This document shows, piece after piece, positions 59,075 through 64,000 of a DNA stretch of 64,000 nucleotides (position 1 is its first letter; every line of letters starts with the position of its first letter). Both the position numbers and the translations under genes were made by a program. Under the pieces are notes generated by a model. The model was given only the letters and a program-made list of their open reading frames with translations, made no database searches and was not told the DNA's origin. The DNA is from Pseudoscleropodium purum (taxonomy: Eukaryota > Streptophyta > Bryopsida > Hypnales > Brachytheciaceae): the NCBI GenBank assembly GCA_963969395.1, contig OZ017795.1, positions 29,059,063 to 29,123,062 on the forward strand. Direction: 5' to 3'.

Positions 59075-59910
59075 GGGGGGTTGTTGCAAGAAACATTTGT
59101 CCTATTTTTTGTCCCCTTGGACTTGTATAGGTGGTTTTTGGCTCTGAAATTTTGCATCATATATCCATTTTCTGTGAAATTATAAGATAAGGTACATGTT
59201 GTAGTTTTAAAAATTCTGTAATTTTTTCCAAATTTTCCAAATTTTATGTACTATTCTTAAACTATCATTAATTGGATGTCTACCTTGGCCATTTCAAGGT
59301 TATTTAGTACTATTGGGTCAAACCACACTCCAAGGTACCATTGGAATTACTTTTGTAGGACATGACTTAAGTCCTTTCTAAACTTTTGAAGCTCTGAATT
59401 ACTTTGATGTCATTATTTAAAATTTTTTATGGATGAATAGTATAGAAATGCATCCCTTTAAAGGGATAAAGAAGAAATTTCATAAAAAAAATCTTTCAAA
59501 AGATGTAAATCATCAATTTTAAGGCTAAATTTAGTGTCTTCACTACAATATAGCACTTTAAATAGATTTTTTATCCAAATTTTTTAATCTTCTAAAATAT
59601 GCAACTATGGAAAAAAAATTCTAGTGATTAAATTTTGGACTAAAAATAGTATAATTTTTTAATTAAATTGATTGATTTTTAACAAACTCTTGATTTAACC
59701 TTTTAAAAAAATTAAACATTCAATTCCAAAAATAGATTTCATAGGTAACTTGATGTAAATAATATAAACACTTTTGTTTGATTACAATCATCATTTGGAT
59801 TAGTTTTTATATTGAAAAGGAAAACATTCATATATTTTTAATTTTGAATATTATAGAAAATGAAGAAAAGATTCAAATTATAGCAAATGAGTCCTTTTCT
59901 ACTCTATCGT

Positions 59911-59958
<48 letters not shown>

Positions 59959-60719
59959 GATTTTTTTTATTCATTAGAAATTAGACTTCTATTCTACCAC
60001 TTAAAAACTTGACATATTAATATCTGAACTTTAATTGGAATTTTAGTAGAGAAGTTTAGATTTTTTTATGAATAAAAAATATTGGTCTTAGTGTGACTTG
60101 AACTACTAGTAGAAAAGGACTAAAATGACTGAATTGAATAGATTAGCTTTAAAAAACAATAGCTACAAAGAAGATACATTGCAGATTTCAATAAATCTGA
60201 CCTCTTTTGTGGTCCATTTGAGTGTGATTTGACCTTATTCTTGACCTAAAAATACAAATTTGATAGTGAAAATTGGGATACATAGAATTATACTAAAGTT
60301 ACACAAATCTATGAGAGATTTTCTAAAAGCAGTAAATTTTTTACATTCTACATGTGCTCAAAGAACACTACCTAAGTGTAGAGAATACAATTTTTATTTT
60401 CCAAAGATGAAAAATGGTTGAAAAAGATAATCTTTAAGTAAGAATCTTTAAAAAAAAAATTCTTTGAGTTCTTTTACTATTTTCTAAAAATCAAATTCAA
60501 AAGTATCTATTTTTTGGCATTTTTCTAGTCATCTTTTGTTTTGCATAATTTTTAGAAATAAAAATTGCAAGGTTGGAGTTTTCACATTTAAACTATTGTG
60601 AATGCTTTACAAATTATGTCCATTTTATTTTACTTTTAAGAATTTCATTCCAAAAGTCATAGTACTCAAGTCCTAAGGTTGTTTTGAGCCAAAACAATGG
60701 GTGATTCTTGCAACTACCC
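59075..60719. mobile_element. TIR element nested in the family-4 copy (1.64 kb)
   Basis: GGGTTGTTGCAAGAA near the left end and the reverse complement GGGTAGTTGCAAGAA at the right end match 14 of 15. Family-4 homology stops and resumes exactly around it. Target duplication unclear. Interior has an (AT)n run and no recognisable transposase. Confidence 0.6.
59916..59955. repeat. (AT)n microsatellite
   Basis: About 18 uninterrupted AT units followed by ACAC. Confidence 0.9.
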
Positions 60720-61258
60720 ACAATTAGAAAAAAACATTTTCTTGGAAATTTTTAGTCTTGAATCTGAATAATAAAATTGTATCTAAAGAACATTATTTCA
60801 AATTTGTATTTTTAGCAATTTAAAAAATTCAAGGTTCAATCCAATATGAGTAAAAATTAAAGAAATGATAGCAATTATTCCAACATCTTTGAAAATACTC
60901 TAATTTTTTTTAAAACATTGATTTTTAGTTTAAAAATATTGATGCATATATAAATTTTAAAATTTCTATAGGATCCAGTTTGGTCAGTTTTAGTTTTCTA
61001 TTCATTTTGTTTGAAAATGTGTACAAATTAAAGATAATTTTTTATTTATAGTTTTTTAAATGAAAAAATACTAAATTTGTCTTAGCTTTGAATACTATTT
61101 TTTTAAGATATAAATTTTTTTATCATTTTTTAAATCATTTTTCTTCTCCCAAAACTGCATTTTTTGCCTAAAAAGTTGATCATCCAAAATTATTAGAATC
61201 CAAAATTATAATGGTCAATATTTTCCATATTTAATTCCATACATACTAAACAAGTAAT

Positions 61259-61853
61259 AGTCTATACTATCTCCTCAAAAAAGGAGGCAACCTTGCCCTA
61301 GCAATTCCCCTCCATATATAAATCAACAATCATATGATAGAGGGTTACTTGGACGTGGATGCAGACACCAATTCTAGAGAGTCTTGTGACATTTGAATTT
61401 TTTTAACGTTTGCTCCATCCACCTGTCTACCTTCCAATAGTATTTTGAATGTTGCGGGTGCTAAGTCTGAACGTCTGTGATTTGGATGTGATTTTCCCTT
61501 GGATGTCGGACTTTGCCAACCCTGATACAATGAGATTAAAAATTCCAAGACTACCCTCTATTGTTGTGTGATGTGAATTACAAAAATAAATGTCATTGAA
61601 TGTATATTCTTACTATAACAAATCCACATTTTAAGGTGTGTTTGACTACTAACATGTAATGTCTTGACAAAATATGAAGATTTTAAAGGGCATTTAGCCC
61701 AACAAGGTGAATTTATGTGGATATTGTAAAGAAAATTGGCATGTTACTATAAATCCAAGTTGACATTATCATTGACGTTGACGTTGACATTTTATTTGAC
61801 ATGACTGAAGATATACTAATAATTTGGAGGATGTCCAAAAAAAAACCCAAGGG
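61259..61853. other. intergenic, no feature recognised
   Basis: A minus ORF at 61345-61548 has balanced composition but no recognised motif. Confidence 0.3.
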
Positions 61854-61897
61854 GATTGACCCCTCTATTGTGCCATCTTGGATGATGGAGGGGTCAA
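61854..61897. repeat. short palindromic foldback, inverted partner at 63043-63220
   Basis: ATTGACCCCTC...GAGGGGTCAAT, perfect 11-bp arms. The whole 44 bp recurs in inverted orientation near 63183-63220. Confidence 0.7.
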
Positions 61898-63042
61898 TAT
61901 CTTATCCATCCCCTTCTAATATGGTTCCTCGTTCTCCCTCCGACTTCCCTCCTCATTCCCCTTGTGTCTCGAGTTCCTATCGTCCCCTCTTTTTGTTGTC
62001 CCTCCCCTCCGAATCTTCATCGTCACCATACTGTGGTTTATTGTTTGTTTAATCTAAGGGGATTTAGGTTTAAATTTTGCATATTCATGAGGATGAGAGG
62101 GAGGTCTTTTAAATCTTCATGCAGTTCTAATAAAGTTGGAACTCAATTCAATCCGTTAAAATTGGGTCTTGGTAGCAACTCAAGGTATTACAAGAGTGCA
62201 AGATATTGGTTGTTGAATCAAGGGTGGCAAGTTTGATTTTTGTGTTTTATGAGAGCAAAGGGAAGTCTTTTCAATCTTGATGGGAGCTCCAAGAAAGGTA
62301 GATTTGATGCTTCACTTGTCAAACTTAGATCTACAATATGTTTTGTTGAACAAATGTTTAAATTTGTGGTATTTCTTTGTAGTATTTTTGCATGGTATTC
62401 TTAGGTTGGTACTTTCTAGTTCTAGAATGTTTTAAGCTCAAGAAATGCAACAAAAATTGAGGCAAATGCAATATAATGCAAGCAAATCTTATAAATTATA
62501 TTGTCTTCATGAGCCTATAAGTTCATTCATCTACTAAATAAGTTAGCCTATAAAGCAAATTATTGAATTCCGAGAATGCATGTACAATATAGGACAACAC
62601 TCAATCATATGACCACTAAGTAATCTTGAAGGAGATGGTGTGAGTGCTTTACCACTATACCAACCGAAGCCTTCCATTTCGATTAAAAGAATTTTACTTC
62701 CCCAACTTTGTGTTTGGACAAAGTTTCCCCAACTAAAGGCGTCTACGAGACTTGCATTTAGATGAAATTCCAAATTTTGGCATGTTTTACTACCCTCTAC
62801 CATAGTTGATTTTGGACAACCCTAAAGGAATTAGTGTCTGTTTACAAGTCATATCATGGTGCTATATTGTTTGCATTTGTTTAGGAAGTCTACCATGCAC
62901 ATTTTAAGGATTTGAATTCTTCACATTGACTCCACATTTTCAAGATTCTTCCTTGAATCTAAATGTGTTTAGAAATTCAAATAAGATTTTAAAAATCGGC
63001 ACAAGAATAGGGCACTAGGTCAAAGGAGGATGGATAGGAAAT
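61898..63042. other. sequence between the paired foldbacks
   Basis: May be the interior of an element of about 1.37 kb bounded by the foldbacks. It includes a CCTCC-rich tract near 61920-62030; no domain in its ORFs. Confidence 0.35.
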
Positions 63043-63220
63043 TAACCCCTCCATCTACTACAAGAAAACGGCATCCAAATTGACATGGCCTAATTGACAG
63101 ACAATGTCCAAATTGAGAATAAATTGACAAAAAAAGTGTCTAAATTGATAAAAAAAAATGACAACATTTCCTTGCAGTGATCCCTCTATCATCCAAGATG
63201 GGGCAATAGAGGGGTCAATT
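63043..63220. repeat. second foldback copy, split by a MITE
   Basis: AACCCCTCC before 63053 and CCCTCTATCATCCAAGATGG...GAGGGGTCAAT after 63182 are one palindromic unit interrupted by 63056-63179. Confidence 0.6.
63056..63179. mobile_element. CACTA-like MITE with ATC target duplication (124 bp)
   Basis: Left end TACTACAAGAAAACG and reverse complement of right end CACTGCAAGGAAATG match 11 of 15 and resemble the CACTACAAGAAAA terminus of plant CACTA elements. ATC flanks both ends (63053-63055, 63180-63182). Confidence 0.8.
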
Positions 63221-63329
63221 CCCCTAGTCCAAAAAAACATAGACTACCACATTAACAAGTAGACCCATTTTTACTGTAGGTAAGCTAATAAAATTACTAT
63301 GGTTTATGATGACCATGTGTGAAAAATTT

Positions 63330-64000
63330 AGAGGAAGGATAGTTACATGGCATGCTTTGCAAAAAAAATGGATGGATGAGCATCATGGATGAAAAGAGAT
63401 GATCTTTATACAAATAGAGTGGTAGGAAGTGAAACAATGCATATGGGATATATAGAGCAAGAATTGTGTTCAATGTAAAATGTTTAAAATAATAAATCTA
63501 AATGCCAAAAACAACATTGAGATGTCTGGAAGAACATCAACATGTCTGAATCAATGTTGAGATGTTTGAAACAATGTCGAGATGTACAATGGTCAAGTTT
63601 CCATGTTCTAATTATCCCATATTTTTTGTTTCACTATGGACAAAGAATGAATACAAGTATGACCTTTGTAATCTTCATTCTTACTAATTTTGAATGATGG
63701 AGTTTCTTCATTTTGCCATCAAAAATTCTCTTGATGGTAGATGATAAGTTTTCTTCAATTTAAAGTGATTTCAACAATTATTTTTTTCTTAAATTTATTT
63801 TAATTTAAAATTATATATATATAATATTAAATTTTATTTTTAAAAATAATTTGTCAATCTTGCTTCTTAGGTAGGGTATGCACCAGTTGATGTCTCAAAA
63901 AACAACATTAAAATATGTTGATTAGACATGCCATATCATCATTTTCTTACCACCACATCAAGTGCCACATTAAGTGCCCTGTTGTAGATAAGTTGGGTCA
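63330..64000. mobile_element. partial copy of the 8311-9639 element, cut by the window end
   Basis: Shares CATATGGGATATATAGA (about 63435), repeated ACATTGAGATGTC-like units, and near the end GATGTCTCAAAAAACA and ACATCAAGTGCCA with 9000-9260. Confidence 0.55.

Larger units (their letters stand above)
58846..61258 (+). mobile_element. TTAA-type TIR element, family 4, disrupted and right-truncated
   Basis: TTAA at 58842-58845 precedes ACTCCCTCAAGGACTAAAG. The two parts (58846-59074 and about 60720-61258) align in order with 4566-5340. The right end stops near the equivalent of 5340, without a right TIR. Confidence 0.6.

Noticed and set aside
61801..62236. Ser/Pro-rich plus-strand ORFs
   Set aside because: They start in a palindromic repeat and run through a CCTCC-rich tract; no domain.

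Overview
The window looks like nuclear DNA of a land plant with a large, AT-rich, repeat-laden genome. Evidence: one intact gene of a plant-specific family (MAKR/BKI1-like membrane-associated kinase regulator, minus strand, 34598-35989), a decayed Ty1-copia retrotransposon, and dozens of degenerate short terminal-inverted-repeat (TIR) elements. A fragment of mitochondrial atp1 has, as I recall those proteins, a C-terminal tail closer to bryophyte or other non-angiosperm atp1 than to angiosperm atp1, which leans toward a gymnosperm, fern or other non-angiosperm; I cannot name the species. No rRNA, tRNA or CRISPR array was recognised.

Layout. 1-31 kb: AT-rich DNA built from old non-autonomous transposons. 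31.8-36.9 kb: a GC-richer island holding the single convincing gene, a possible first exon of a second gene (32.5 kb, minus) and a GC-rich simple-repeat tract. 37-41.4 kb: small TIR elements, a tandem array and a duplicated segment. 42.2-45.3 kb: a stack of elements inserted into one another. 45.7-50.4 kb: a Ty1-copia element with both LTRs, decayed gag-pol remnants and an atp1 fragment inside its 3' LTR. 50.6-51.6 kb: a tandem array. 52-64 kb: more TIR elements and unassigned AT-rich DNA.

The most interesting content is in the repeats. (1) At least ten elements of about 0.55-0.93 kb end in CCCCTAAAG-type TIRs and sit between TTAA tetranucleotides. Two of three comparisons with related copies support a single TTAA target; the third has the expected length but AGAA in place of TTAA. 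This is the signature of piggyBac-type insertion, a superfamily I do not know as established in land plants. (2) Four sequence families share AGGT-type termini, mostly with flanking TA dinucleotides, including one nested insertion with a matching empty site. (3) Several CACT-ended foldback elements carry 3-bp target duplications, and one small element has a 9-bp direct repeat. No transposase gene was found for any of them.

Most short ORFs across the window are chance readings in AT-rich repeats and are not annotated.
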